A stretch of DNA of 64,000 nucleotides from Saccharothrix saharensis (GCF_006716745.1 NZ_VFPP01000001.1:2046001-2110000); one strand, 5' to 3'; positions 35,183 to 44,695 are shown, counted from the first letter of the stretch. Notes: generated by a model not told the origin, from the sequence alone. Numbers and translations: made by a program.

Positions 35183-35280
35183 ATCCCGGTCCCCCGCGCG
35201 ACGAACACCGCGCCGCCACTCCGAGCGGCGTCGACCGGCTGCCGCACGGACGGGTCGCGCGAGGTTCCGGAGGTAGGCGA

Positions 35281-35334
35281 AGCGCAAGCCTTCGACTTCT
35301 CGGCCGGATCACCCCGAGCGTCGAAGGCTGCGCT
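35281..35334. terminator. Long hairpin after the secretion-associated operon
   Basis: AGCGC-a-AGCCTTCGAC (35281-35296) pairs with GTCGAAGGCT-GCGCT (35320-35334), with one bulged base. Inside, CTCGG and CCGAG form a second stem. It lies about 100 bases past the operon stop and is a probable terminator, or another structured RNA. Confidence 0.6.
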
Positions 35335-36479
35335 GCCGACAGCCGCTTGGAATTCCTGGCAGAGTGATCCCGGCCATGCTGCGATCTTGTCGGATGTGCT
35401 GTTGTCCGATGGGAGGTCGGTGTGGCACGTGAGCGAGCCGCTCGCACCGCGAGACCAGGCTCCGGACGCGACAAGTCCACTTCACCAGGGACACTCGGCA
35501 GAACAGCGACTTGGTGACGGCGGACCGGACTCGACTCACATCCGACCTGCCGCCTCGCACCGACTCGGGCACCTCGGATCGAACGGCGACCTGGTGGCGA
35601 CGGGAACGCGGCGGAACGCGGTCCGACCGTGACGAACGACCGGCTCTGACCTACGCGAGTCGGGAAAGCGCAGGGCAGGACCGGACCCCCATGGTTCTCA
35701 CCTGACCCACCACCCTCACGATGCGGAATCTCGTCACCGGATCCGGGCAGAACACTGGTGTGGGTGGGGGCATTCGAGGCGGCGTGCGGATGCGTCGGTT
35801 CGCGCGCTACACGGCGTGCTAATGGGATGTGCGGGGTCGCGAGCGGTCGACTGAGACGTTCGACCGCGCACGCGATGCCGATCGCCCGTCAGTCGTTCGA
35901 GTGGTATGCGATGGTGGTGCGGTTGCCGTCGCACCTGGTCGAGGCGACGACGCGGCACACCTACGCGCATGTGGTGGCGTGGTATCCGGTGCCGGAGTTC
36001 GGGCGATGCGGGTGGAGTGGTGCTCCCGTGTCATGTGCAGGACTTCGGCCTCCGTTTCCGCGCAACGGGAGCGGACCAGCCGGAGATCGAATCAGCGAGC
36101 AATCCTCGATTAAGCGTCGCTTATCCGTCGGACAAGTTCGCCTGATCGGTCGACCGCGACCATGCGGACATCCGGCTGAGGTAGCGGCAAACTGCCATTG
36201 CGCGCCACATAGGAGCGCCTGAGGCAGCGGTAGCGACATGACCCGGAAGAGCGCTACCGACCACAGTGGAGAAAAGCTCACATACCAAGGCGAAGGCGAA
36301 GGCGACTCACTTCGCACTGTGCGTGATCCGGCGATCCGACCAGCACCGGTATATTGAATCGGCGACCGCCCCTCTTCGTTGCCGCGAAAGCGGCACGTGA
36401 GCAAAACGAAACGCGGTCATCATGCTGTTCCCGTGCTTCGGCTTTCCGCAAAGCCGGTCATTCACCAGGAGATGTTCAG
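35335..36479. other. Gene-poor region of about 1.1 kb
   Basis: No convincing gene. All open frames have poor codon bias and no recognisable domain, and GC is lower and more mixed than in the flanks. Near the right end, TATATT at about 36350 looks like a -10 box for the lipoprotein gene, and CGGCTTT/AAAGCCG (36439-36456) forms a hairpin just before its ribosome site. The rest may be decayed sequence. Confidence 0.5.
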
Positions 36480-37502
36480 ATGGTTCGAAGTGTCGGTTCA
36501 CCGGCACGGAGGCTCGCGGGCGCGCTGTCCGTGGCCGCGGTGCTCGCCGCCGTCGCCGGCTGCGGCGTGCTGGGTGGCGCCGCAGAGGAGACCGCCGGTG
36601 CTGCCGCACCGGGCGAGGTCGAGAAGAGCAGGATCAGGCTCGGCCTGCTCCCCATCATCGACGTCGCACCGGTCCACATCGCGATCAGAAGGGGTTACTT
36701 CGAGCAGGAGGGCTTGGAGGTCGAGCCGATCACCATCCAGGGCGGGGCGGCGGCCATCCCCGGCCTGGTCAACGGTGACCTCGACATGACGTTCGGCAAC
36801 TTCGTGTCCTTCTTCGCCGCCCAGGCCAAGGAGTCCGCGAAGGCTGTCGGCGGCCTGCGGTTGATCATGGACGGTTACCAGGCCAAGCCGGAGATGTTCC
36901 TGGTGCTGGCCAAGGCCGACTCCGACATCGAGTCCCCGAAGGACCTCGAAGGCAAGACGCTCGGCATCAACACCACCAGGAACATCGCCGAACTGACCTT
37001 CAGGGCCACTCTGGAAGCCAACAACGTCGACCCCGGGAAGGTGACCTTCAAGGAGGTCCCGCTGCCCGACATGGAGGCGGCGGTCGAGAACGGCGTCGTC
37101 GACGCCGCCTTCTCCAGCGAGCCGTTCATCACCAGGGCCCAGCGCAACTCGGGTCAGATCGCGGTGCTCGACGCGGCGTCGGGCCCGACGGACGGCATCC
37201 CGATCGCCGGCTACGGCACGACCGGGAAGTTCCTGCAGGCCAACCCGAACACCGTCGCCGCGTTCCAGCGCGCCCTCGTCAAGGGACAGCGGGACGCCGG
37301 CGACCAACCGCTGGTGCGCCAACTGCTGACCGAGTACGCCAAGGTCGACTCGGAGACCGCGGCCTTGGTCCACTTCGGCGAGTTCCCCACCACGCTCGAC
37401 GCGACCCGCCTCCAGCGCGTGGCCGACCTGATGAAGACCTACGGCTTGCTGGAGACGAGGTTCGACGTCGCACTGATGCTCGCCCCGGCGCCGGGAAGCT
37501 GA
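36480..37502 (+). CDS. ABC-transporter substrate-binding lipoprotein (nitrate/sulfonate/taurine type)
   Basis: A 340-residue SsuA/NMT1-like binding protein. AGGAG lies 8 bases before the ATG. The signal peptide ends in the lipobox VAGCG, so it is lipid-anchored outside the membrane. The mature part shows IRLGLLPIIDVAPVHIAIRRGYF and later AGYGTTGKF, the usual two-lobe fold. It should bind a sulfonate, nitrate, thiamine precursor or similar ligand. No permease or ATPase follows, so it is an orphan or the transporter genes have been lost. Confidence 0.85.
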   Translation: MVRSVGSPARRLAGALSVAAVLAAVAGCGVLGGAAEETAGAAAPGEVEKSRIRLGLLPIIDVAPVHIAIRRGYFEQEGLEVEPITIQGGAAAIPGLVNGDLDMTFGNFVSFFAAQAKESAKAVGGLRLIMDGYQAKPEMFLVLAKADSDIESPKDLEGKTLGINTTRNIAELTFRATLEANNVDPGKVTFKEVPLPDMEAAVENGVVDAAFSSEPFITRAQRNSGQIAVLDAASGPTDGIPIAGYGTTGKFLQANPNTVAAFQRALVKGQRDAGDQPLVRQLLTEYAKVDSETAALVHFGEFPTTLDATRLQRVADLMKTYGLLETRFDVALMLAPAPGS

Positions 37503-37930
37503 CCGATCCGCTCGGGACGTGCCCGGAAGCGTGGTGGGTGACAGCGCCTCGGCGACGCCGGCACCCGCCACACGTCGCTTCGACCGGAGCCGGCGGTCTC
37601 AGCCCCTCGGAACGCCGGCTTCTGCGTACCGAGCGACTGCTGCCCCGCAGCGGCGCGGCATCCGTCGGCCACCCGGTACCGCGGAGACGGAACGCGCCGG
37701 GGTGGACCACGTCCTGCCCCGGGTTGGCGGCGGCTTGCCGGCGAGGTCGTCGCACGCGAGCGGGTGATGACCCCCGCCGCGACGCCGAACCGGTGCAGCA
37801 GGCGGCTCGGGGGACCTGAAGCAGCGTGCACGCCCTGGTGCGTCGTCGGCCAGGCGATGGTTGAAGTGGGCGAACGACCGCCGAGGCCGCCGCTTCACGA
37901 TTCCGCACCCGCGCGGCAAGGTGGTCGGTG
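37503..37930. other. Intergenic region after the orphan lipoprotein gene
   Basis: No supported gene. At 37519 a sequence (GTGCCCGGAAGC then GTGGTGGGTGAC) resembles the leader motif with four mismatches, two of which break the hairpin. An ABC permease would be expected here, but no frame codes for one. Confidence 0.4.
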
Positions 37931-38206
37931 TCAGGCGGCACACGAGACACAACGGTGCGGACCGATCGCCCGGTCCCGGCCTTTCCAGCCCGCGGCGAGC
38001 GCTCGCGACCACAGCATGATCCAGATCTCGCCGATGTCGTGGTCGAACCGACGACCGCAATCGTCGCAGATGAGCAGGAGGGCAGCGGGATCACCCTCGA
38101 CAGGAATAGCGGTCACGGTACTGTCGGTCGACTTTCTGATCAGGGTGGCGCCGGAAGCCGGGTGTCGGCCACCTCGGTGTGGCCGACACGCGTTCCGAGC
38201 CCCCAT
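37931..38206 (-). CDS. Small zinc-ribbon-like protein
   Basis: Up to 91 residues. The C-terminal half reads as a real protein: LICDDCGRRFDHDIGEIWIM...PHRCVSCAA, with CxxC and CxxC pairs that probably bind zinc. The true start may be a GTG at 38116 (VTAIPVEGDPAALLLI), since the first 30 residues look non-coding. Function is unknown; such small ribbons are common in actinomycetes. Confidence 0.5.
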   Translation of the reverse strand: MGARNACRPHRGGRHPASGATLIRKSTDSTVTAIPVEGDPAALLLICDDCGRRFDHDIGEIWIMLWSRALAAGWKGRDRAIGPHRCVSCAA

Positions 38207-38445
38207 CGTCCCGCGGCCCTCCCACCACTGTGACCGACAAGGCCGTTCATCGACCTTGCGATCACCTTGCGATGAGGTGCTCGAGCGATGGCATGCCCCC
38301 GGACGGATGACACCGGGAGCTGTTCACCCGTCCGGAGGTGCGATGAAGGTGGTCGACTCGCGGCGGTTACCGCCCTCCGCGAGTCGCCACACCATCATGC
38401 CGCAGACCAGTGCGACCGTTCCTGACGAACACCTGACATTCGGCG

Positions 38446-39022
38446 TCACCCGATCGGCGTGAAGTCTCGCGAGGCGACGAAGTCCGGCCGCGGCCGGATC
38501 GCGGCGAACGGCTCCACCAGCGCGTTCTCGACGCTGTTGACCACGAAGACGGTGGAGCGCGGGAACGGGGTGATGTCGTTGCCCGAGCCGTGCGTGCTGT
38601 TCGAGTCGAACGGCAACGCCGAGCCAGCCGGGCCGGTGAACTGCTCGATGCCGTGCGCGTCGGCCGACGCGGTGAGGTTCGCCCGGCTCGGCACGCCGAT
38701 CTCCTGTTCCTTCAACGACGACCTGCAGTGGTCGTCGGGTGTCCCGCCGGCGCAGGGCACGAAGGTGCGGTGCGCGCCGGGCATCAGCATCAGGCCGCCG
38801 TTGAACGGGTGGTTGTCGGTCGATGCGATGGACGCTCTCACCGCGCGCATGAGCGGCGAGCCGTGCCACGAGCTCGCTGATCCGGTGCACCTCGAAGATC
38901 GAGCGGACGTCGTCGGACTGCTCCTCGACGACGGTGCGCTCGTCGGCCCGCACGACGGGGTCGGTGCGCAGCCGACCGGCGACGTCGCGGAACACGGCAA
39001 CCTCGTCAGGGCTCGATCTGTT
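38446..39022 (-). pseudogene. ectD: Ectoine hydroxylase (ectD) pseudogene
   Basis: Two pieces of an EctD-like Fe(II)/2-oxoglutarate dioxygenase in different frames. The N-terminal piece (SPDEVAVFRDVAGRLRTD...SDDVRSIFEVHRISELVARLA) ends near 38853. After a frameshift the C-terminal piece MRAVRASIASTDNHPFNGG...HGSGNDITPFPRSTVFVVN...ASRDFTPIG runs to 38446. The roughly 60 residues between, which include the HxD iron ligands in known EctD, are missing, and the extreme N-terminus is cut. It cannot hydroxylate ectoine. It abuts an ABC ATPase fragment on the other strand. Confidence 0.8.
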
Positions 39023-39087
39023 CCCCGCGGTCGACATCGAGCTGTCCGCGATGGCGACCGGCGCGATCGGCCGTGCCCGCCCTGGGA

Positions 39088-39480
39088 GACACGATCCTGC
39101 GGATGCTGGTGACCCTCACCCGACCGGACAGCGGCGCGATCACCCTCGCCGGTGAGCCGCTGCTCCACGAGCGGCGCGGCGACAGCCTCGTTCCCGCCGG
39201 CGAGCAGCACCTGCGCAAGACGCGCAAGCACACCACGATGGTGTTCCAGCAGTACGACCTGTTCCCGAACATGAGAGTGCCGCGTGACGTCGCACGGACA
39301 TTCGACGTCACCACGCTGTGCGTCACCCACGCCATGGAGTTCGCCCGTGACGTCTCCGACCGCGTGCTGCTGTTCGACGAAGGCCGGATCATCGAATCCG
39401 CACCACCGGACGAGCTGTTCGACGCGCCCCGGCAGGCACGCACCCGGCGGTCCCTGTGCTCGGTGATCGACGAGCCGCGA
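39088..39480 (+). pseudogene. Amino-acid/ectoine ABC-transporter ATPase remnant (EhuA-like)
   Basis: The frame shows TILRMLVTLTRPDSGAITLAGEPL, then HTTMVFQQYDLFPNMRV, then TLCVTHAMEFARDVSDRVLLFDEGRIIESAPPDELFDAP. The Walker A has been lost (ALGDT replaces a GKST-type loop), and the signature and Walker B between the Q-loop and the His switch are deleted. Sequence type is that of polar amino-acid ATPases such as EhuA. Next to the ectD remnant, this suggests a decayed ectoine use/uptake locus. The frame runs on into the next gene. Confidence 0.75.
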
Positions 39481-39540
39481 CCGCCGGGATCGCAAGGTTA
39501 CCGTCAGGTGCGTGCCCGATCGGAGTGGGAAGATCACCCG

Positions 39541-39915
39541 GTGGCGGTCGGTGACGGCGCGATTGTCCTGGTGATCCGGGAGGACGACTCGGTCTCGTCG
39601 GTGGAAGTGGCGCGGTGGGTCGAGCAACGCCTGGACGGCTGGCCACCGGAAGACGTCATGCTCGTCGGCGTCGTCGCCGGCGAGCTGTTCGACAACGCGG
39701 TGGCTCACGGCTCGGCGCCCTACGTCCTGGAACTCGACCTCGACGAGTTCGGCGAGGCGATGATGGTCACCGTGCGCGACCGGGCGCGCGGGCGGTCCTG
39801 GCCGTGGCGGCCCTCGGCGGGACTCCTGCTGGTCGACGCCCTGTCGAGCCGATGGGGAGTGCTCGCTCGAGAAGGGACCACGGCCGTCTACGCCAAGCTG
39901 GACTTCGAGGGCTGA
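39541..39915 (+). CDS. HATPase_c anti-sigma-factor/serine-kinase-like protein
   Basis: About 124 residues, start GTG (VAVGDGAIVLVI) or a GTG 33 bases earlier; it shares a frame with the upstream ABC remnant, so the start is uncertain. The N-box GVVAGELFDNAVAHG and the later RARGRSWPWRPSAGLLLVDALSSRWGV match the RsbW/SpoIIAB-type ATP-binding fold. Such proteins phosphorylate anti-anti-sigma factors or act as regulators. It is a single-domain protein with no visible partner nearby. Confidence 0.72.
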   Translation: MAVGDGAIVLVIREDDSVSSVEVARWVEQRLDGWPPEDVMLVGVVAGELFDNAVAHGSAPYVLELDLDEFGEAMMVTVRDRARGRSWPWRPSAGLLLVDALSSRWGVLAREGTTAVYAKLDFEG

Positions 39916-39981
39916 CGCCGCGCTCACGGCACGACGCTCGAGCGCCCACCGCGCGAGGGCACAGCCGCCGAGCGATCCAGT

Positions 39982-40013
39982 GGGCCGTCCCGGCAGTGCT
40001 GCCCGGGACGCCC
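39982..40013. terminator. Hairpin in the gap before the PRC-barrel gene
   Basis: CGTCCCGG (39986-39993) pairs with CCGGGACG (40003-40010), and outer GGG/CCC can extend it. It lies between two plus-strand genes and is a plausible terminator for the HATPase gene. The rest of the 385-base gap shows no gene. Confidence 0.5.
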
Positions 40014-40301
40014 GCGGGAGTCGTTGGCCCCGGCCCTCAGGGAAAGCCGAGAGGTACCACCCGGCGGATCACTGGGCAGGTCGCCCGCGAAGGGCGCGTC
40101 CACGACGGGCCTCGGCACCGCCACGCCGTCGAGGCGTTCCACCACCAGCCCGCACCGACCTCGACCACGGCCGACCGGCCAGGTCGGGGTGGTCGAACGG
40201 CGGGAAGGCCTCAGCGCCGGTGCCGCCGCGCGTACCCGTGTTCCGCGTCGCGGTCCGGGGTAGTCCGTACTCGACGTTGACCCCCGACCGCGGAGGCCGA
40301 G

Positions 40302-40730
40302 ATGCAACCGTTCCCGTTCGCCCCCTGGACGTGGCGCGACCCGACGTGGCTGCCCGGCGTCGACACCGGCGCCGAGCGCGGGCGCGACACCGCCGGTACC
40401 GGGGACCGTCCCGACACCGGTCTGATCGGCTACGCGGTGGAGGCAACCGACGGGGCCATCGGCAAGGTCGACGAGGACAACGCCGAGGTCCCCGCCGACT
40501 GCCTGATGGTCGACACCGGCCCGTGGATCTTCGGCCGCAAGGTCGTCCTGCCCGTCGGCACCGTGCAGCGGGTCGACCACCAGGAGCGCAGGGTCTACGT
40601 CGACCGCACCAAGGAGCAGATCAAGGACGCACCCGAGTACGACCCGGACGACACCGACCGGGACGGCTACCGCCAACGCACCGGCGACTACTACAGCGAG
40701 AGCTACCGGTTGGTCCCGCCGATGTTGTGA
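40302..40730 (+). CDS. PRC-barrel domain protein
   Basis: A 142-residue soluble protein with GGAGG 6 bases before the ATG. After a Trp/Pro-rich N-terminus (MQPFPFAPWTWRDPTWLPGV), the PRC-barrel reads TGLIGYAVEATDGAIGKVDE...CLMVDTGPWIFGRKVVLPVGTV. These beta-barrel proteins are common near stress genes in actinomycetes. The partner is unknown. It faces the ackA-xpk operon. Confidence 0.85.
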   Translation: MQPFPFAPWTWRDPTWLPGVDTGAERGRDTAGTGDRPDTGLIGYAVEATDGAIGKVDEDNAEVPADCLMVDTGPWIFGRKVVLPVGTVQRVDHQERRVYVDRTKEQIKDAPEYDPDDTDRDGYRQRTGDYYSESYRLVPPML

Positions 40731-40922
40731 CTGCTCCGGGCGGTGCCCCTTGCGGCTCGCTTCCTCGGCGCGGCGGGAAGATCCACCGGCTCGCTGTCTC
40801 CCGCGCGCTCCGCGTCCGCGATGTGGGTTGCCAACCGCGGGGTTCCCCGTCGGCGTGGTACCCGTCCCGGACCAGCCGGCACCTCCGTCGGCCGTCGTGC
40901 GGGGGCGGAGGCCGATGGCCGG

Positions 40923-42014
40923 TCACAGCGCGGCGAGGGTGTCGCGGCAGAGTTGCAGATCCTCTCTCGGGCGCACCACGAGCACGGGCACCGCGGCGTC
41001 GGGCGGGCTGACCGGTCCGTCGCCGTCCGGTTCGGCGGTCAGGTCGCGAGGGATGCCGAGCAGGGACAGGCCGGCCACGACGTCGGCGCGCACCTCGGGT
41101 TGGTCCCAGCCGATCTCGCCGGTGAACACCAGCGCGTCGAGCCGGTCGAGCGAGGTGGCCGCGGCGGCGAGTTCGCGCCGCACGCGGTGGGCGAACACGC
41201 GCAGCGCCAGCGCCGCGGCCGGGTCGTCCGCCGCGGCGGCGACCAGGTCGCGGGTGTCGCCCGACCTGCCGCCGGACAGCCCGAGCAGGCCGGATTCGTG
41301 GTTGAGGCCGTGTTCGAGGGTGTCGAGGTCGAGGCCGTTGCGCAACAGCCACAGCAGCATGCCGGGGTCGACGCTGCCCGAGCGCTTCGACATGGGCACG
41401 CCCTCCAGCGGTGTGAAGCCCATGGAGGTGTCGACGCTGCGGCCGTCGCGCACCGCGCACACCGAGCAGCCGCCGCCCAGGTGGGTCATCAGCACGCTGA
41501 GCCCTTCGGTGGGTCGGTCGAGGATCGCGGCCGTCCGGTCCAGCGCCCATCGGTACGACAGACCGTGGAAGCCGTAGCGGCGCAAGCCGTGCCGCTCCCG
41601 CCATCGCGCGGGCAGCGGGTAGGTGGCGGCGACCTCGGGCAGGTCGGCGTGGAACGCGGTGTCCGGGCACAGCACGTGCGGCGCCTCGGGCAGCCGCTCG
41701 CGCAGCACCTCCAGCAGCCGCAACGCGGGCGGCACGTGCAGCGGCGCCAACGCCTCGGCACGGCGGGCCGCGGCGACGGCGTCGTCGTCCACCCGGGTCG
41801 GCGCGCGCAGGTCGGGGCCGCCGTGCACGAGCCTGTGCCCGACTGCGGCGACGTCGTCGGCGCCGTCCAGCAGGTCGTCCAAGGCACGACGGGCTTCGTC
41901 GGAGTCGGGTGCGCCGTCCACGTCGACGGAGTCCAGGACTTCCTCGCTGCCGGTGTCGACCAGGTGCGCCTTGAGGCTGTTCGAGCCGGCGTTCACGGTC
42001 AGGACGGTGCTCAC
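40923..42014 (-). CDS. ackA: Acetate kinase
   Basis: A 363-residue cytosolic enzyme that converts acetyl-phosphate and ADP to acetate and ATP. The N-terminus VSTVLTVNAGSNSLKAHLV matches the acetate-kinase fold. Key strings are VGHRLVHGG, FDT-like CPDTAFHADLPEVAATY, RRYGFHGLSY, THLGGGCSVCAVRDGRSVDTSMGFTPLEGV and LVFTGEIG. Its GTG start overlaps the phosphoketolase stop by 4 bases, giving a phosphoketolase-acetate-kinase operon. It is slightly shorter than typical AckA (about 395 residues). Confidence 0.9.
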   Translation of the reverse strand: MSTVLTVNAGSNSLKAHLVDTGSEEVLDSVDVDGAPDSDEARRALDDLLDGADDVAAVGHRLVHGGPDLRAPTRVDDDAVAAARRAEALAPLHVPPALRLLEVLRERLPEAPHVLCPDTAFHADLPEVAATYPLPARWRERHGLRRYGFHGLSYRWALDRTAAILDRPTEGLSVLMTHLGGGCSVCAVRDGRSVDTSMGFTPLEGVPMSKRSGSVDPGMLLWLLRNGLDLDTLEHGLNHESGLLGLSGGRSGDTRDLVAAAADDPAAALALRVFAHRVRRELAAAATSLDRLDALVFTGEIGWDQPEVRADVVAGLSLLGIPRDLTAEPDGDGPVSPPDAAVPVLVVRPREDLQLCRDTLAAL

Positions 42015-44344
42015 GCGCCCCACCGCCAGCCGGTGATCTCCTCGGGGTCCACGCCGTCGCGGTGCGCCGCCGCACGCAGGTCGTCCCGTTCGGCGAGCAG
42101 CCGCTGCGCCAGGTCGTCGCCGCGACGGGCGCGGCGCAGCGCGTCGGCGGCGAGGTCGTGGCGGCTCATGCCGTTGCCGACCAGCAGGTCGTACGGCGTG
42201 GTCGTGGTGCCCTCCTCCCGATAGCCGTGCACGTGGAAGCGCCGGCTGTCGGCCCTGCCGTGCAGGGTCTCGTGCACGGCGGAGGGATAGCCGTGGAACC
42301 CGAACACCACCGGCACGCCCTCGGGGAAGCACGCGGCGAAGTCCTCGTCGGACAAGCCGTGCGGGTGGCGGTCGGCGGGGGCCAGCGACAGCAGGTCGAC
42401 CACGTTGACCACCCGGACACCCAGCTCGGGCGCGCGGTCGCGCAGGATCGACGCCGCCGCCAGCACCTCGACGGTGGGGATGCCGCCCGCGCACGCCAGC
42501 ACCACGTCCGGGTCACCGCCGGTCGACGCCCACTCCCACACGCCCGCGCCCGCCGCGCAGTGCCGCTCGGCGGCCCGGAGGTCGAGCCACTGCGCGCCCG
42601 CGTTCTTGCCCGCCACCACCAGGTTGATCCGGTCGGTGGAGGCCAGGCAGTCCCGCAGGGTGACCAGCAGCGTGTTGGCGTCCGGCGGCAGGTGGACCCG
42701 GGTCGTGGACGCCTTCTTGGTCAGCAGGTTGTTGATGAAGCCGGGCCCCTGGTGGCTGTAGCCGTTGTGCTCCTGCCGCCAGCCCTCGCTGGTGAGCAGG
42801 TAGTTGAGGCTCGCCACCGACTCGCGCCACGGCACCTCGCCCGCCACCTTCAGGAACTTGGCGTACTGGTTGACCATGCTGTCCACGATCGACGCGAACG
42901 CCTCGTAGCACGGGAACAGTCCGTGCCGCCCGGTCAGCAGGTAGCCCTGCAACCAGCCTTGGCACAGGTGCTCCGACAGCACCTCCAGCACCCGCCCGCC
43001 GGGCGCGACGTGCTCGGCGGTGTCGGGCAGCGGCCAGGTGAACGCCCGGTCGGTCGCCTCCAGCAACGCGCCCAGCTTGTTGGACTCCAGCTCGTCCGGG
43101 CAGACCACGCGGAAGTCACGGCGGTCCTCGGTGAGCCGGACCAGCTCCGCCAGCCACTCCCCCGCCGTCCCCGTCGCGCTGATCGATCCGCTGCCCGGCT
43201 CGGGCACCTCCACCGCGAACCGCGCCACGTCGGGCAGCGGCAGGTCGCGGCGCAGCCGACCGCCGTTGGCCTCGGGCACCCGCCCCAGCCTCAGCTCCTC
43301 CGGCGGCAATTCGGCCGACAGGTCGCGGTGCGGGCGGCCCTCGGAGTCGAACAGCTCCTCGGGCCGGTAGGACCGCAGCCACCGCTCCAGCAGCGCGAAC
43401 TCCGCGTCGTCCTCGTGCACGCCGCCCAGCGGCACCTGGTGGGCGCGGAAGGTCCCCTCCAGCGGCTTGCCCTCGGCGTCGTGCTCGGGCACGCCCCAGC
43501 CCTTCGGGGAGCGCAGCACCAGCATCGGCCACACCGCCCGCTCACCCGGCTGCCACCGCTCCCGCACCGCGGCGATCTCGCCGTGCGCCAGGTCCAGCGT
43601 CTCGGCCAGCAGCGCGTCCGGGTCGTCGGTGCGCGTCACGTCCACCACGTACGGGGACCAGCCGGCACCGCTGAAGTAGGCCACCAGCTCCTCGTCGTCC
43701 ATGCAGCCGTAGATCGTGGGTGAGGAGATCTTGTAGCCGTTCACGTGCAGGACCGGCAGCACCGCGCCGTCGGTGCGCGGGGACAGGTACTTGGTGGCGT
43801 GCCACGCCCCGGCCGTGGGCCCGGTCTCGGCCTCGCCGTCACCGACCAGGCAGGCCACCAACAGGTCCGGCTTGTCCAGGGCCGCGCCGAACGCCGTCGC
43901 CAGCGCGTAACCCAGCTCACCGCCCTCGTGGATCACCCCCGGCACCTCGGGGGACAGGTGGCTGGGAAAACCACCGGGCCAGGAGAACCGGCGCACCAGC
44001 TCCGCCAACCCCGCGCCGTCCACCGACAGGACCGGGTCGAACTGCGCGTGCGTGCCCTCCAGCCACAGGTTCGCGTGCACCGCCGGTGCGCCGTGCCCCG
44101 GACCGGTGACCAGCAGCGCCCGCTGCCCGGTCCGCCGCACCAGGCCGTTCAAGCCGCTGTAGAGGAACGTGATGCCGGGGCAGGTGCCCCAGTGCCCGAG
44201 CAGCCGCGGCTTGAGGTGCTCCCGCCGCAACGGCTCCCGCAGCAGCACGTTGTCCTTCAGGTAGATCATCGCCGCCGCGGCGTAGTCGCAGGCACGCCGG
44301 TAGCGGCGCGTGGTCTCGGCAGAGGCGTGCGCCGTGGTCGTCAT
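42011..44344 (-). CDS. xfp: Phosphoketolase
   Basis: A 777-residue thiamine-diphosphate enzyme that splits xylulose-5-phosphate and/or fructose-6-phosphate into acetyl-phosphate plus a sugar phosphate. Family strings include HLKPRLLGHWGTCPGITFLY, TGPGHGAPAVHANLWLEG, the TPP motif GDGEAETGPTAGAWH, KISSPTIYG, and C-terminal SNKLGALLEATDR. It is translationally coupled to acetate kinase, completing a bypass that yields ATP without NADH. Length is normal (about 790). Confidence 0.93.
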   Translation of the reverse strand: MTTTAHASAETTRRYRRACDYAAAAMIYLKDNVLLREPLRREHLKPRLLGHWGTCPGITFLYSGLNGLVRRTGQRALLVTGPGHGAPAVHANLWLEGTHAQFDPVLSVDGAGLAELVRRFSWPGGFPSHLSPEVPGVIHEGGELGYALATAFGAALDKPDLLVACLVGDGEAETGPTAGAWHATKYLSPRTDGAVLPVLHVNGYKISSPTIYGCMDDEELVAYFSGAGWSPYVVDVTRTDDPDALLAETLDLAHGEIAAVRERWQPGERAVWPMLVLRSPKGWGVPEHDAEGKPLEGTFRAHQVPLGGVHEDDAEFALLERWLRSYRPEELFDSEGRPHRDLSAELPPEELRLGRVPEANGGRLRRDLPLPDVARFAVEVPEPGSGSISATGTAGEWLAELVRLTEDRRDFRVVCPDELESNKLGALLEATDRAFTWPLPDTAEHVAPGGRVLEVLSEHLCQGWLQGYLLTGRHGLFPCYEAFASIVDSMVNQYAKFLKVAGEVPWRESVASLNYLLTSEGWRQEHNGYSHQGPGFINNLLTKKASTTRVHLPPDANTLLVTLRDCLASTDRINLVVAGKNAGAQWLDLRAAERHCAAGAGVWEWASTGGDPDVVLACAGGIPTVEVLAAASILRDRAPELGVRVVNVVDLLSLAPADRHPHGLSDEDFAACFPEGVPVVFGFHGYPSAVHETLHGRADSRRFHVHGYREEGTTTTPYDLLVGNGMSRHDLAADALRRARRGDDLAQRLLAERDDLRAAAHRDGVDPEEITGWRWGA

Positions 44345-44386
44345 GCAACCGGATTACCCGTGGCCGCGAAACGCACACCGGGGCAA

Positions 44387-44695
44387 TCAGTCCTTGAGGG
44401 GGTCGTGGCCCCAGTTCATCAGGGAGTAGCGCCACTTCGTGTGCTCGACGTCCCCGCCGGGGCGCTGCGCGAGGTGGCGGTGGACGTAGCCGACGACCTT
44501 GCGCATGTGCGCCTGGTCGTCGTCGCTCAGCTCGGCCTTCTTCTTGCGCAGCAGCTCCACGATGCGCCTGCCGGACTCGTGCCCGACCGACTCCCCGCCG
44601 TCGGACTGGCCGACCGACTTCGACTCGTCGGTGGCCAGCCACCGCTCCAGCTCGGTCGCGGTCATGTTCACGGCGTCGTCGAACTCGCCGCTCAC
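44387..44695 (-). CDS. DUF3140 protein
   Basis: A 102-residue soluble protein with the signature of DUF3140: FDDAVNMTATELERWL, SGRRIVELLRKKKAELSDDD, VGYVHRHLAQRPGG and WRYSLMNWGHDPLK. Its GTG start overlaps the stop of the DUF2945 gene (GTGA). The function is unknown; the family is common beside stress-response and DNA-protection genes in actinomycetes. Confidence 0.88.
   Translation of the reverse strand: MSGEFDDAVNMTATELERWLATDESKSVGQSDGGESVGHESGRRIVELLRKKKAELSDDDQAHMRKVVGYVHRHLAQRPGGDVEHTKWRYSLMNWGHDPLKD

Noticed and set aside
35758..36222. Possible transposase or regulator frame in the gene-poor zone
   Set aside because: No catalytic or HTH motif and poor codon bias.
42062..43723. Plus-strand frame opposite the phosphoketolase
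   Set aside because: Shadow; the phosphoketolase motifs on the minus strand are unambiguous.
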